DNA from: Micrasema longulum
Taxonomy: Eukaryota > Arthropoda > Insecta > Trichoptera > Brachycentridae
NCBI GenBank assembly: GCA_022494885.1
Contig: JAGVSM010003542.1
Span: 62,001 to 126,000, forward strand
DNA length: 64,000 nucleotides
Direction: 5' to 3'
The first letter of the stretch is position 1; every line of letters starts with the position of its first letter. This document shows positions 1-10,727 of the stretch, piece by piece. The notes below the pieces were generated by a model. It did not search any database and was not told the origin of the DNA. It worked only from the letters and a program-made list of their open reading frames with translations. Both the position numbers and the translations under genes were made by a program.

Positions 1-177
1 CTAAAAAACATTGTCAGAAGTCAAATGGTGGCGGCGAAAAATATTGCTAAATTAAGAAAAGAGAAATATATGCGTTCTCACTATACACGCTTAATTTTTT
101 TTTAAGCCATTTTTGTCAAGTCAGGTCGTTATTAACTGTCCTAAGAAAAGTTAATCAAATTATGGCAAAATAGGGTT

Positions 178-240
178 TAATTCACGGACCTCTGATCTGT
201 AAGTCCACGATACTTTCACAGAACCACAACCTGCTTCAAA
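178..240 (-). repeat. SINE family 3 fragment (tRNA-like head)
   Basis: Matches the tRNA-like head of a repeat seen again near 8.3, 36.2, 37.9, 54.4 and 56.9 kb. Shared blocks on the plus strand are a sequence like GACCTCTGATCTGTAAGTCC, then CACGATAC and ACAGAACCACAAC. Read on the minus strand these form a diverged A-box/B-box region. It is truncated at the minisatellite. Confidence 0.5.
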
Positions 241-960
241 ATGTATTTACAACATATATTTAAAAAAAAAAAAAAAGTATTGTATATGATTAAATGTATT
301 TAAAATAGCGTTTGTGAAAAAATGTATTTAAAATAAGGTACATAATACAATGTATTTATAATAACGTTCATTATTCAATGTATAAAAAAAACATTTGTTG
401 CACAGTTTATTTAAAATAGCCTGTAATATACAATGTATTAAAATTTCTACATTATTATGCAATATATTAAAAGGAATGCAATGTGTTTAAAATAACGTTT
501 ATTTTATTATGTTCTTAAAAAAACGTTTACTACATAATTTATTAAAAATTAAGTGTATTTTGCAATGTTTTCAAGTTTATTACATAATCTATTTAAAATA
601 AGGTACATAATACGATGTATTTATAATAACGTTCATTATACAATGTATTTAAAAAAACGTTTGTTGAACAGTTTATTTAAAATAGCCTGTAATATACAAT
701 GTATTAAAATTTCTACTTTATTATGCAATATATTAAAAGGAATGCAATGTGTTTAAAATAACGTTTATTTTATTATGTTCTTAAAAAAACGTTTACTACA
801 TAATTTATTAAAAATTAAGCGTATTTTGCAATGTATTCAAATTTATTACACAATGTATTTAAAAGAAGGTTAAGTTTTCATTTTTTTCAATGTTTATTAC
901 ACCAATGCAATGTATTGTAAAAAAAACATTGGTTTTACAATGCATTAAAAATATTGTTTG
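240..960. repeat. AT-rich minisatellite with higher-order duplication
   Basis: A degenerate array built on a unit of about 28 bp that reads roughly AATGTATTTAAAATAACGTT followed by an AT-rich tail. Units recur every 27-29 bp. A longer block starting at 331 (AAATAAGGTACATAATAC) recurs at 596, an offset of 265 bp, and the two blocks stay similar for about 250 bp (331-585 against 596-850). No coding capacity is visible; the 67-codon frame at 553-756 is just the array read through. Confidence 0.85.
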
Positions 961-1000
961 ATTCTAGGTCTTATGCGACTGAAACTAAAATTATTAAGAA

Positions 1001-1078
1001 TCATAAGCCCTGCAAATGCCTAGACTTCCATATTCCCTTCTAAAAAATGTTTTCCCTCTCTGTTCCAATCAATTAAGA
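1001..1078 (+). repeat. Repeat A fragment
   Basis: Carries the diagnostic segments CATAAGCCCTGCAAATGCC, TAGACTTCCATATTC and TTTTCCCTCTCTGTT, shared with copies near 5.1, 10.3-10.7, 34.7, 35.5, 38.5 and 47.2 kb. Truncated on both sides. Confidence 0.75.
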
Positions 1079-1218
1079 TCTTTATAACTTATAGTCTATA
1101 AACATTTTGACGTATTCAAAACGTCGTTCGAATTGTTTATTTTTATTTTACCTTGCTTTTTATAGCTGAATCACCAAAAACTGCTTTCAAATTTATAATT
1201 CAAATAAAAATAAAACTG

Positions 1219-1355
1219 ATCATCATCATCGTGTCCCTATCCTCACCATGTGGTGCATAGGGTACTGCATTGGTACACCAAATGCAGCGAGTACTGGTCA
1301 TCGGTTACACGGAGGTAAGGTGATCAGTCTTACGCTTCAGGTTCAAAAACTAATC
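1219..1355 (-). repeat. SINE family 1, 3' part
   Basis: Starts on the plus strand with a (CATCAT)n tract, the antisense of a (TGA)n SINE tail. It continues through GGTGCATAGGGTACTGCATT, TACACCAAATGCAG and ATCAGTCTTACGCTTCAGGT. The same body occurs at 31.7, 46.7, 47.3-47.6 and 51.5 kb. The tRNA-like head is missing, which is ordinary 5' truncation. Confidence 0.75.
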
Positions 1356-1710
1356 ATGAACCCTAAAGTATGACGTATTCCTTAAACTACTTAAAGTATA
1401 AAGTATGAGTATCTGTCTAATCACGATTTGTGTTTTATTTAAAAGCTAGTGAACAAAAATGTGTAGGTAATGTTTTTTTTAATATTTATTTATCAAATAT
1501 TTATTTAAGCGTACTTTTACTGTTACAATATAATCTTTCTTAAAAAACTGAATTTATTAATTAATAAAAAAAATAAGATTGTTTTGCCAAAACAAAGTTT
1601 TCAAATTAAACGGTTAAAAAACTTAACCAATCAAAATCGTTATTGTTATTGTAAATCGTCTTAAAGCTTATTTTTGCGCTTACGTAAAATATACAAAAAT
1701 AATCGAATAT

Positions 1711-2640
1711 TTTTTTTTTTTTTTAAATAAAAACCTTTATTAGCATAAATAAACAATTAACAATACATTCAGTATAAAAATGGGACACGTAAGGTTGAAC
1801 TTGCCAAAAAAGAGTCTGGCTCTTGTGTTTGGCAAGTTTACAAAATAACATAAAAAAGAAACAAAAAATGCAAAACAAAACAATAATATAATAAATAAAA
1901 AATTAAACAATTTTTTAAAAATTGAGAAAATATAACACTAAAAAATATTAAAATAAAAACACTAAATTTATTAATTTATAAACACAGGCATATATTAAAC
2001 ATACATCTCCATTTTCAAAATACAGTTCATGTTTATTATGTCAAGAAGCTTTTCTTTAATTTATCCTTAAATTTTCCGTAATTTATTTCTTGACGTAGAT
2101 TTTGTGGTAAATTATTGAAAAGCTTCCGTCCTATGCAAGTATAATGATTTTTGGCTGTGGTAGTTTTAGTTCTCTGTAGAGCAAGGCATCCTGTTCTTAA
2201 CCTTCCCGTAATACGCTCCGATGGGAGGCTCTCCTTACGCACCTGGAGCATACAACACTTTCCGTAGATATCCTCCACTCTTAACATTAAATTTATTTAA
2301 TAGTTCGGTAGTTGAGAACAAGGATGGTTTATAAAGTATTATTTTAATGATTTTTTTCTGTAGAACTTTTAAGGGTCTAAGATGAGCGTTATAAGCCCCT
2401 CCCCATCCAACTATTGCATATTGAATGATTGACTGTACGAGAGCATAATAAACTGTCTTCAATTGATTCGTCGATAAAATACCTCTAAGCTTTAAAAATA
2501 TGTGGAATAATTTTCTTAGTCTTTTGCACATTGAATCTATTTGTTCTTTCCATTTAATATTTTGGTCGATTATTATTCCCAGATACTTTATCTTAGATTT
2601 TTCGGTCAGGGTAACACATTGAGAAGAACAGTTTGTATGT
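1711..2640 (-). mobile_element. 5'-truncated LINE: RT thumb and C-terminus plus 3'UTR
   Basis: Reading the minus strand from about 2640, the translation contains a KYLGIIIDQNIKWKEQI-like segment, typical of the region just after the catalytic motifs of non-LTR reverse transcriptases. A segment with QSIIQYAIVGWGGAY and LQKKIIKII follows, and the C-terminal end has KLFNNLPQNLR and a stop at 2036. A frameshift near 2285 splits the frame into two open pieces (2235-2531 and 2036-2287). About 300 bp of 3'UTR follows, with a perfect hairpin near 1796-1842 (arms AACTTGCCAAA/TTTGGCAAGTT) and a poly-T run at 1711-1725 on the plus strand, the A tail of the element. The catalytic domain is absent. Jockey/CR1-type origin is likely but the clade is uncertain. 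Confidence 0.85.
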
Positions 2641-3339
2641 AAATATAATTAAAGAATAAATTATAAGTATTCTAGTAGAACAGTTATTTTAATTAGCAAC
2701 ACCCGCTAGGCTTTAATCACATTTCATTTCGATTACATACAAACTCCGAAAGGGTGAAAATAGAACCCTTTCTGTTATAAATAAACGCCCACGAATCCTT
2801 TAACGCATTTTTATTTTCGCAAAACATTCCCTTTATTTCACGGCTGGGAATTTATGCGGTGTACAGACTATACGGGCTGGCTACAGCTTGCATGGAGAAT
2901 GGAAAGTCATAACCTTAGTCTGACACGGGGAACGAACTATATTTATCTATCTATCTGTCTATAGGACAGGGATTGTCAAACCCGCGTTCAGAAACCGGCC
3001 ATGTCTTGCTTCCGGCACTAATTTTTAAGTAAAAAAATTATTGTTACCTTAAATTGATTTTAAAATATGGCAACTATAAAAATATTGAATTGTATAAAAA
3101 AAATATTAGAATAATATTTCGACTGGATTGCTTCTCTTAGGAAAAATCGCTCTCTAGAAAAATGAAATCAAAATCCATGTATGAACATTAATAGACAGAT
3201 TTTATTGAAGGAAAGAGACCACTGTTTAAAATTACTGCGAGAATAAATTTATAGTGTCGATGCCGTCTTCATCATTACTCTTATATGATATGTATAAATA
3301 TGCTCATCTGGGTCATTATGCCGTATGTCGTTCGAACTA

Positions 3340-3395
3340 TTTATCTACATTTTGAATCGTATTACAGCGTCCATCATCAGGGTTGTTGTTATTTG
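3340..3395 (-). ncRNA. Decayed hammerhead-like motif in PLE end
   Basis: On the minus strand CUGAUGA is followed by U and GGACG, then about 35 nt later by UUCGAACGAC. That arrangement corresponds to the CCGAAACGUC block in the intact copy at 48.7 kb. CUGAUGA matches the CUGANGA core of hammerhead ribozymes, but the GAAA block has decayed. Probably inactive. Confidence 0.35.
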
Positions 3396-3493
3396 TGTAG
3401 ATAGATGTGTAACGTTAAGTACTTAGGATTGTACTCTGTCGCAGTCGTTGCTGTCAATGGCTTGTATATTTAAAATCTGTGATGCTTTACAGT

Positions 3494-3784
3494 CTAAAAT
3501 AACCAGGGTGATTTTAAACGCATCCCATCATCTCTGTTTATATTGTCGGGATGTTTGTGGATTTCGATCATCTCTCGAGTTTGATGACTTTTAGTCTCCC
3601 TAAGATTATCTATCGGCTGGAATAACAACTTACGCCCCGTCTCTATGTGGTGTTCAGCCAAAGCCAATTTTTCGGGGTAGCCGAGCTTGCATGCACTCAT
3701 GTGTTCCTTTACTCCGGATGTAATTTTTCGTGCAGTCTGCCCGATGTACACATTGGGAAAGTTTTTACAATTCAGCTTTTAAAT
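3494..3784 (-). pseudogene. PLE GIY-YIG endonuclease C-terminal remnant
   Basis: The translation reads CKNFPNVYIGQTARKI, then VKEHMSACKLG, ALAEHHIETG and EIHKHPDNINRDDGMRL, with a stop at 3494. The YIGQT motif, the downstream R/K..EH element and the AEH block are hallmarks of the GIY-YIG nuclease fused to Penelope-like reverse transcriptases. The closing NxNRDDGxRLxxxW segment is the usual end of these proteins. The frame is closed upstream by a TAA at about 3785, and no reverse transcriptase motif precedes it, so this is the 3' coding end of a truncated copy. In a live element it would nick target DNA for integration. Confidence 0.85.
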
Positions 3785-3799
3785 ATCAGTTTCAAGATG

Positions 3800-3872
3800 C
3801 TGATAAAGGTTTCAGCTCTTAAACTTCACAAACATCAACAGATGAAAGAATTTAAGGAATGAGGATGTTCAG
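3800..3872 (+). repeat. Repeat A, left piece of an interrupted copy
   Basis: The GATAAAGGTTTCAGCTCTTA segment and the following 50 bp match the middle of Repeat A at 10491-10560. The match stops at GAGGATGTTCA and resumes at about 5039, so this copy was split by the 3873-5038 insertion. Confidence 0.7.
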
Positions 3873-5038
3873 TTTCAGTGCTGCAGAGCAGCGTTTATTT
3901 TATAATAAAAAAATACATATAAGAATTCGTTACCCACTAAGTCTAAAGACTTTTCGGAGGGAAACATTTTTTTTAATCTTTTTTTATGACAGGTTTATAT
4001 TACATTTATTTTCTTTGTATTTTACAGATTTATTTATAAACAGGCACTATAAAGTATCTACAAGATATTTCTTCAGTTCTTTTTTTTTCATTTGAAGATT
4101 TTTCATGTTAATGATGGTTTGTGGGGGAGATCATTGAACAATCTTGGAACAACGCAATTTAATATTCGCTCTCCGAAGTAATTTGTAATTCGGGGAACAG
4201 ACAGGGAGCCCTTAGTTTTTAATCTAGTGTTGTGAGTGTGGGAAACTCTTTTTTTATATTCCGGATCAACAAAGTGATCTACAATCAATTTGTAGTCACA
4301 AAGTTGTTTTATCGGCAGGACATAACAGAATTTTTTTCAAAATATACACTTTCGCCCATATGTTTCGCCTCACGGATTATGCTTTCCGGTACAATCCCCC
4401 TCAACAGTCTCACCTGAATATCATAAATTTAACCCAGATGAGACTGGAAGGTGAGACCCCAGACACGCACTCCGTAAGATATAATGGATTCAATGAGCGA
4501 GGTATATATGTATCTTAACGTTTTGAAAGGTAGTATGCTTTTAATTTCATAAAGCACCTTAAGCCAGTACCTTAATCTGTCGCAGATTCCATCAATATGA
4601 ACACCCCAGCTAAATTTAGAATCAATAATTAATCCTAAATATGTATGATTATTTACAACATCTATAATAGGACAATTACATTTATCTGATTCTATATTTA
4701 AATTTGAACGAAGGCAAAAATTTATCTGATCTTGTATTTCTATTTCAAATTCACATTTAGTAATATATGGTGAGGATACATGAACAATTTTAGTTTTTTT
4801 AGTATTTATTACTAAGCCATAGTCATGCGCCCATTTGATGAGATTTGAAAAATCTTCTTGAAGCATTTTTTGGGCAGTTTTTATATTTGAATGGCTTATT
4901 ACAAGGGCAGTATCGTCTCCGAATTGGAGGCAATTCGAAAATTTTACATGGTTTTTCATTGAATTACAATATATTAAGTAATGAATCGGTCCGAAGACTG
5001 ATTCTTAAGCTGTTCCCATAGACACAACTCTTTCATTA
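3873..5038 (-). mobile_element. LINE inserted into Repeat A: RT palm to C-terminus
   Basis: The minus-strand frame 4429-4959 (176 codons) has a reverse transcriptase active-site block LQFGDDTALVISHSN, where FADD is usual. It continues with INTKKTKIVHVS, NHTYLGLIIDSKFSWGVHI and SLIESIISYGVRVWG, the normal order of RT motif C, the thumb and the C-terminal region. A second frame (4103-4288) supplies the end: YKKRVSHTHNTRLKTKGSL and RLFNDLPHK. The break between them, at 4289-4428, needs frameshifts. The insertion is bracketed by the two halves of a Repeat A copy (ending 3872, resuming 5039), which fixes its limits and shows it is younger than that repeat. Product if intact: reverse transcriptase of a Jockey/CR1-like LINE; dead here. 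Confidence 0.85.
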
Positions 5039-5255
5039 CTAAATATGGGCAAAATGGTGAATTTTACACAGTGTATAAAGTGGCCACTTAAACCAGCCAA
5101 TGACAGGTCATAAGCCCTGTAGATGCCTAGACTTCTATATTACCTTCTCTAAAATGTTCTTCGTCTCTGTTTTAATGTGTTAATGTTAACAGCTCCCCAG
5201 GGAGTTGAATCCAGTCCTTGTCTACAAAAAATTGGACAAACTCAAAATATTGTTG
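5039..5255 (+). repeat. Repeat A, right piece of the interrupted copy
   Basis: Resumes with ATGGGCAAAATGGTGAA, then AAAGTGGCCACTTAAACC, AGCCAATGACAGGTCATAAG, GCCTAGACTTCTATATT and the terminal CTCCCCAGGGAG palindrome, ending in GGACAAACTCAAAA. Order and spacing equal those of the 10.3-10.7 and 38.4-38.6 kb copies. Confidence 0.8.
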
Positions 5256-5517
5256 AAAATAATAAACGTTGATTTGGTATTGTCCCACCAGGCTTCATGA
5301 AACCGTCAATGTGTCCCTAGGACCAAAAAGTTTAGAGACCCCTGGCAGACGACTCCGAACGTAGAGCCTAGGGGTGGTTCGTTCAGGGGCGTGCTAACCG
5401 CGAATTTTCTGCGCTCCGGGTAGCAGAAACCAAATTAATAAAATTAATATTAAATACATTTCACATGTTCTGAAACACGCCACCGCTCTTCCCCACTAAC
5501 AAGCTAAGGGCCAGTTG

Positions 5518-5947
5518 CACCATAAAAAAGTTATTTAAGTTGAATAAAGTTTAAAGCTATATAATTCTGTGCCTTGCGTCTAAAAAGGCCAATGTTGGAT
5601 TTTATTTTTTTCTTTCCAACATTTTGTAGAGGGCTGATGTCAATAAAAAATATATACGTATTTAACAAATTTATATGCACGCATATGCGTGATACTCGTA
5701 GTCTTTTTTGTAAATAATAGATAGAAACAGGTTATTAAAACGTCACAAAACAGGTTTAAAATTTCTCTTCTGTAATATTTTGATTTACTGCATTGGTCCT
5801 TTTAGACCCAAGCCACAGAATCGTGGCGTTTTCCTCAAAATGGGTGAAAATGAGCTGCTTTATCTTATCACATAGCAACTCATTTCGTTCGTTTTGACGA
5901 AAACGCGAAAATTTATTTAACTTAACTGTTTGTGATACAATTGGCCC
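5518..5947. mobile_element. Harbinger-like MITE (430 bp)
   Basis: The left end begins GGGCCAGTTGCACCATAAAA. The right end, read antisense, begins GGGCCAATTGTATCACAAAC. The flanks are TAA (5515-5517) and TTA (5948-5950), one mismatch from the 3-bp TWA duplication of PIF/Harbinger elements. The termini resemble those of the 58.8-59.8 kb element, which still carries Harbinger coding remnants. Related internal sequence lies near 32.2 and 33.6 kb. There is no coding sequence inside. Confidence 0.7.
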
Positions 5948-6660
5948 TTACTCTTCTTTTAATTCTTTTTAACTTCCTGCCCTCTGATTTTTTATATAAT
6001 TTCTCTAAAATACCTCTTTTTTGATAATTTGACTCAGGTCAAATATTTCAACTGTGACGCTTTTAGTGACTATCTTTATAAATATAATTCTTCTGTACGT
6101 GTGATGCTACTGAACTCTTCCTTAACGGCATAACCGATTTACGTGTGGTTTTCAGCGATATGTAGATCTTTGCGCTGCGCGTGTTCGTAGATATTAAAAT
6201 GTTTAATCGAATATGTAAAAAAAAGTTAGAAGCATAAATTTTTTTTCATCGACCTACCAGGGTTGCATTCGACGAGAATGCATATACAAAAAAAATGGAA
6301 GGATGTTGTTTTTTTATGTTTAATAAAAGTATGTTTTTGAATGTTTACAAACAACATTAGCTTTTTATGGATCCCAATCAGATTCTTTCCTTACATTTCT
6401 TATAATTTCTTCCCATTTACTTATTTTTACTTGTATTTTGGTAATACTAAAACAATATTAACTGACAATTCGTAAATACATAAATAAATACATTACATAC
6501 AACGGAATGCTATCTTTGTTTAGTCTTTTTTTATTTTACTTTTTGTGCTATTACATGTTCACTTAATTGCCATACTTACTAGTTCTTTGCTCGATGTATT
6601 ATTATTATGTTTTTTAAAATTATTTTTTATTGTTGACGTTTTATATTCATTCTTATGTTG

Positions 6661-7100
6661 TTGAAATTCTACTCGTCGATGCGTTTTGTAGCTGCAAGAC
6701 TTTTTGTAATGTTAGTTATCATATTATCATATTATATTATATTTATCATTTTATGTAAATGTTATCAACTACCTAAATTTGTAAATGGGGTCTAGAATTT
6801 CAACCGTCCATGCGCTCAGTAGCTGTAAGACTTGTTGCTATCTAACTTTTTTTTTTTAAATTTGCTTTTTATTTCGTTCATCACTCGTATCACTTAAACT
6901 CTAAATCTCATTGTCAAATAAAATATTTTAAAAAAAAAGTAAATAGGGGCTAGATTTCTCACTGTCCATGCGCTCTGTTGCTGCAAGACGTGCTGTTATC
7001 TAGCTCCTATATATCATAATTGTTATATATCATAATTGGAGACGAGTAACTAGAATCCCAATTGTCTATGCGCTCTGTAGCTGCAAGACGTGCTGGGATA
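6661..7100. repeat. Four spaced copies of a ~58-bp motif
   Basis: Copies at 6661-6720, 6790-6847, 6946-7004 and 7044-7100 share the core CCATGCGCTCTGTAGCTGCA and AGACGTGCTG, preceded by a CTAGAATTTC-like block. Spacing varies (about 129, 156 and 98 bp), so this is not a simple tandem array. The linkers are AT-rich and unrelated to each other. Confidence 0.75.
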
Positions 7101-8264
7101 TTTATGTATTGTACGGCGCCCTTGAGGTGATTTTCATATAAAATGGCTTTATATAAATTATCCAAAAATAAACATATATTAGAATATCAAACCAATGTAT
7201 ACCCACGAACAGGCCATGCCTTTGTGGGATTTTTTGTTTACTATTTTTCTATTAATATGTACTTCATTGATATGTAATTATGCTTTATTTTTTAATAGTC
7301 TGTTTTATTATCGTGTTTATTGTAAAAAAATATATAAAAAAAATAAAAAAAAAATAAAAAAAATAATAAAAATGTATATTTTTGTTTTAAAAATCTACAA
7401 GTAGAAATATCTTTAGTTATTCAGAATTTTTAATGTTTTAAGGGACCGCTGTTCGCTTATGGAATTCCAAAAGAAATATTCCACAATATGACGTATGTAA
7501 ATTCGTACTTTGAATTTAAATAAGAATAGACATTTTCCGACTGCGGCCCTGAAGTACACCTTTTTATATTTGAGATAAAGACCCGAAATGGTTTGCCGCT
7601 CTCCCGAGTCCACTTATAGAGATCTGTTAGTGAATATCTCGCCGAGATCTGACTGCGAATACCTGTGTGAAGATCCTGTAAAGATCCTGTGAAGATGTTC
7701 TGTTCGTGAGTAGATTAGAATAGATCATTCGAATGTAGAATATAATGCATTCTATTATTCAATTCGTTCGAATGATTGTTCAAACGCTGATTGTCATTCG
7801 AAAGAAGTAGTACTACCTAGTAATGAATAAAAATCTCGTACATCGTGTCAACTTCGTAACAATAATTTCGAATGAATATAGTATGTAGCTTCACGACGCC
7901 GACGAATGAATTACTTGACTGCTAATGCACTAGAAGACAAATTGCTTCCGTTTCACACCCAATGAAAAAAAGTAAAATTTATCTAAATTAATCATTTGAA
8001 TTTATTCGAATGCAAATTGGCCTGTCAACAATGGACAAATATTGCTCTAACTTCACAATCGTATTAAAATTATCAGAATTTGTCTAATTTGACTTGATAA
8101 GTATATTTGAATGCAAATATACCAATCAAAATCAAACGTTGTTCTAACTTCAAGCCGAATAATTTCATAAGATTATATTTATTTTCAAATAAATATTTGG
8201 GTTTTATGATTTATCCAAACATTTAAATTTTTAGAGCATTTTATTTTAGTCGTATATAACCGTG
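7101..8264. other. No feature recognised
   Basis: AT-rich sequence. The ORF at 7195-7404 is mostly hydrophobic low-complexity followed by lysine codons in an A-rich run and is not convincing. 7620-8240 is rich in TTCGAATG-like half-sites (ATTCGAATG recurs), perhaps an old repeat. Confidence 0.5.
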
Positions 8265-8372
8265 TTAGAAAATGGGATGCCAGTTGTGGTAGAGTGGTAT
8301 TCGAACCTCGGACATGCTGATCCGGAGTCCACGAAACTACCCACGGGACCAGAACCCGTCTGTTAAAATTTG
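8265..8372 (-). repeat. SINE family 3 copy
   Basis: GTAGAGTGGTATTCGAACCT followed by CGGAGTCCACGAAACTACC and CACGGGACCAGAACC on the plus strand. Antisense, this gives a tRNA-like head with a B-box GGTTCGAATACC and an A-box-like GTGGGTAGTTTCGTGG. The body is cut short. Confidence 0.6.
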
Positions 8373-8849
8373 GCTAGCAAAAAATTCGAATACTATTCGA
8401 TTAGAATATTTATTCGATTATTATTTCATTATAATTGGATATAGTGCCTCGGGTCTTGTAAAATGGAGTGTTTAAATCAGCTTCGTGCGACGCTTTACGA
8501 TTCTCTACGCAAGCAAAAACGACCGTCAATACCGAGAACTTTTCCAAATAATAACAAACATTCTTTTGTTGTGCTATCAGGATTTTTATTATTATTTATG
8601 TATAAAATAAAAATTCAAGAATAAGCTAAAACATTATCGTGATTTGAAAAAGCTTATTATGTGTTTCTTTGGCCATATTGAGTCGTTTTGGACTCAAATC
8701 GTAAACTGTAACTAATTGTAATTAAAAAATATATTCTGGATAATCTTCCAACGGAACTTATTCCAACAGTGGTGATCTCGTACTTTTGTATAGGCATCTT
8801 TAATCATTTACATAATGAAGAACTTCAGCCATACGGGAAATTGGATACA

Positions 8850-9140
8850 AAAAATGTTTTCTTGCGCGCGGTTAAAATTAGAGCATTCAATTGTACAGCA
8901 AAGTTTCTTGAAAATGTACGAATTTTTTTTTTTTATAACGCACTACTTTGATCGACGTCACTGGTTCATGTGAACCAACCAATGTGATATAAGAGCTGTG
9001 AAGGATATCCGGTTGGCTTACCGTAAACGAACCAATCGGAAGAACTGACAGATAATAACCTCTGACGTCACACGCGGAATAATTTCAGAAATAAAAAAAA
9101 ATAAAAATCATAGCGCTGATAATACGATATATGAAAAAAA
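8850..9140 (-). repeat. Repeat C copy
   Basis: Shares, in reverse orientation, the segments AGCGCTATGATTTTTA, AATTATTCCGCGTGTGACGTC, a GGTTGGTT-type block, TTCTTCCGATTGG and AAAGTAGTGCG with copies at 53.6-53.9 and 61.2-61.6 kb. It carries an exact TGACGTCA palindrome at 9063-9070. No coding sequence; probably a non-autonomous DNA element. Confidence 0.65.
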
Positions 9141-9254
9141 AAACATTTTTGGCTTAGTTTAATAGTCTATTAACAAATAAAATATATAAAAAAGACACTG
9201 AACATCCTCATTGCAGTTCAATAAAGAGAGAAATTTACGTTACCTAACCTCGTG

Positions 9255-10253
9255 TCAAGAAATATAATCTTCCATCAGAATAATCTTTCAATGGATCGTA
9301 TCCCAACACCTCTATAGTAGGAGTATAACGAGGCGTTTTCACTGTTGAGCAATATTTATAAAAAAAACAGGTTTGGCAGTTACAGTCGGTAATTTTCGTA
9401 GTAAATATGGTCGGAATAGTGATTTGACTTCATCAATTGTGAAAAGATTAATTTAAAAACTCGCCTTTAACTACTCGTTCAATACAAAATATCAAAGCAT
9501 CTTTTGAGACTGTTGCCTAGAGTCCGGGAACATCAATTCGGCAACGTGGACAAGAATTGGGCATTCCGAGAAGCTCTCTGGCGTGTTCTCACGAAAGATT
9601 GGCATCTTCATGCTTACAAAATTCAATTTACTTAAGAACTGAAGCCTACCGACCACGCACCGCGAAGAGCGTTCTTTGAATGGATTATGGAAGAACGTGG
9701 ATGCTGATTTTTTTAACAAACTTATTTTCAGCGATGAGACTCGTTTTAATTTTGATGGCTTCGTTAATCGTCAAATTAGTCGCATTTGGGGTTCATAAAA
9801 CCCACGAGTGATTATTGAAAAACAAATGTATCCACAATGTATCGCGTTTGGTGCGGATTAAAGGCTAAAGACATTATTGGACCATTCTTCGGAAATGGTC
9901 AGGCAATAACAGTTAATGGCGCTTGCTGTCGCGATGTGATAATCCAGCTTTTTGTGGATGACATGTGGTTTCAACAAGACGGTGCCACATGCAATACAGC
10001 CGGAAAAACAATTCAATTGGTGTATGAATTATTTCCTGAACGTGTAATTTTCGTTTTTGGTGATAGAATTAGCCGCCCAAATCATGCGATTTAACGCCGT
10101 TAGACGCCATCTTTGGAGTTTTTTTAATTCTAAGGTTTATGCCAACAAACTTACGACCACCTATGCCTTGAAGGAGAAAATTTCTGTCAAAGTGTGCGTA
10201 TGTTCCAGCAAAGCCGTGAAGGCTATTTATTTGATATGCTATTCCAAACATAA
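9255..10253 (+). pseudogene. Mariner-superfamily (SETMAR-type) transposase, dead copy
   Basis: Stitched across several stops and frameshifts, the translation follows a full IS630-Tc1-mariner transposase. It has an N-terminal helix-turn-helix (GVFTVEQYL, FRSKYGRNSDLT, SSIVKRLI) and a second helical region (SIRQRGQELGIPRSSLARVL, then LTKDWHLHAYK and ELKPTDHA). The catalytic blocks are FSDETRFNFDGFVNRQ near 9730, WFQQDGATCNTA near 9966 and SCDLTPLDA near 10090. The C-terminal end is VRMFQQSREGYLFDMLFQT with TAA at 10251-10253. All three catalytic aspartates can be read, with about 36 residues between the second and third. The longest clean piece is 9837-10094. In a live element this enzyme cuts and pastes at TA. 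No terminal inverted repeats were recognised. The right edge abuts Repeat A. Confidence 0.85.
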
Positions 10254-10282
10254 CTCGATAATTTACCAAACAATAAAAAAAA

Positions 10283-10710
10283 TGTTTTGAGTATGTCCAA
10301 ATGCCTGCAGACTGGCTGGATTTTCTCCCTAGGGAGTTGTTCATATTTAAATTTGTTGCAACAGAGAGGGAAAACATTTTTGAGAAGGGAATATGGGAGT
10401 CTAGGCATTTACGGGGCTTATGACCTGACCTTTGTTTTCAGGCGTTGCCTAGTAGGTGATTTGGTTCAGCCGGATAAATCTCACCGACATGATAAAGGTT
10501 TCAGCTCTTTTACTTCACAAAAGTCAACAGATGGAAGAGTTGAGGAAATGTGGATGTTCAAACATAGGCAGAATGGTGAATGTTACACAGTATGTAAAGT
10601 GGCCACTTAAACCAGCCAATGACAGGTCATAAGTCCTATAAATGCCTAGACTCCCATATTTCATTCTCAAAAATGTTTCCCTCTCTGTTGCAACAAATTT
10701 AAATATAAAA
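10283..10710. mobile_element. Repeat A, near-complete copy with long inverted arms
   Basis: The left arm (about 10335-10425) and right arm (about 10615-10708) are inverted copies of one sequence. The left contains TTTGTTGCAACAGAGAGGG and GTCTAGGCATTTACGGGGC; the right contains their complements. The unique centre includes GATAAAGGTTTCAGCTC and AAAGTGGCCACTTAAACC. The outer left end has the CTCCCTAGGGAG palindrome and GACTGGCTGGATTTTC. The arms suggest a fold-back or MITE-type element. At least ten partial copies lie in this window. Several short open frames here are chance readings of the repeat. Confidence 0.75.
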
Positions 10711-10727
10711 AAACAATGTTTAATTAA

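Larger units (their letters stand above)
3250..3790 (-). mobile_element. Penelope-like element (PLE) 3' fragment
   Basis: The unit holds a GIY-YIG coding end (3494-3784) followed on the minus strand by a terminal region at 3290-3420. That region resembles the better preserved PLE ends at 48.6 kb: it shares CTGGGTCATTATGCCGTA and, antisense, a CCTGATGATGGACGCTG segment. Penelope-like elements are retroelements that combine a reverse transcriptase with a GIY-YIG endonuclease. The reverse transcriptase is gone here. The right edge abuts Repeat A at about 3800. Confidence 0.75.

Noticed and set aside
7195..7404. Small membrane protein ORF
   Set aside because: Hydrophobic residues come from T-rich codons and the C-terminus from an A-rich run; composition explains it.
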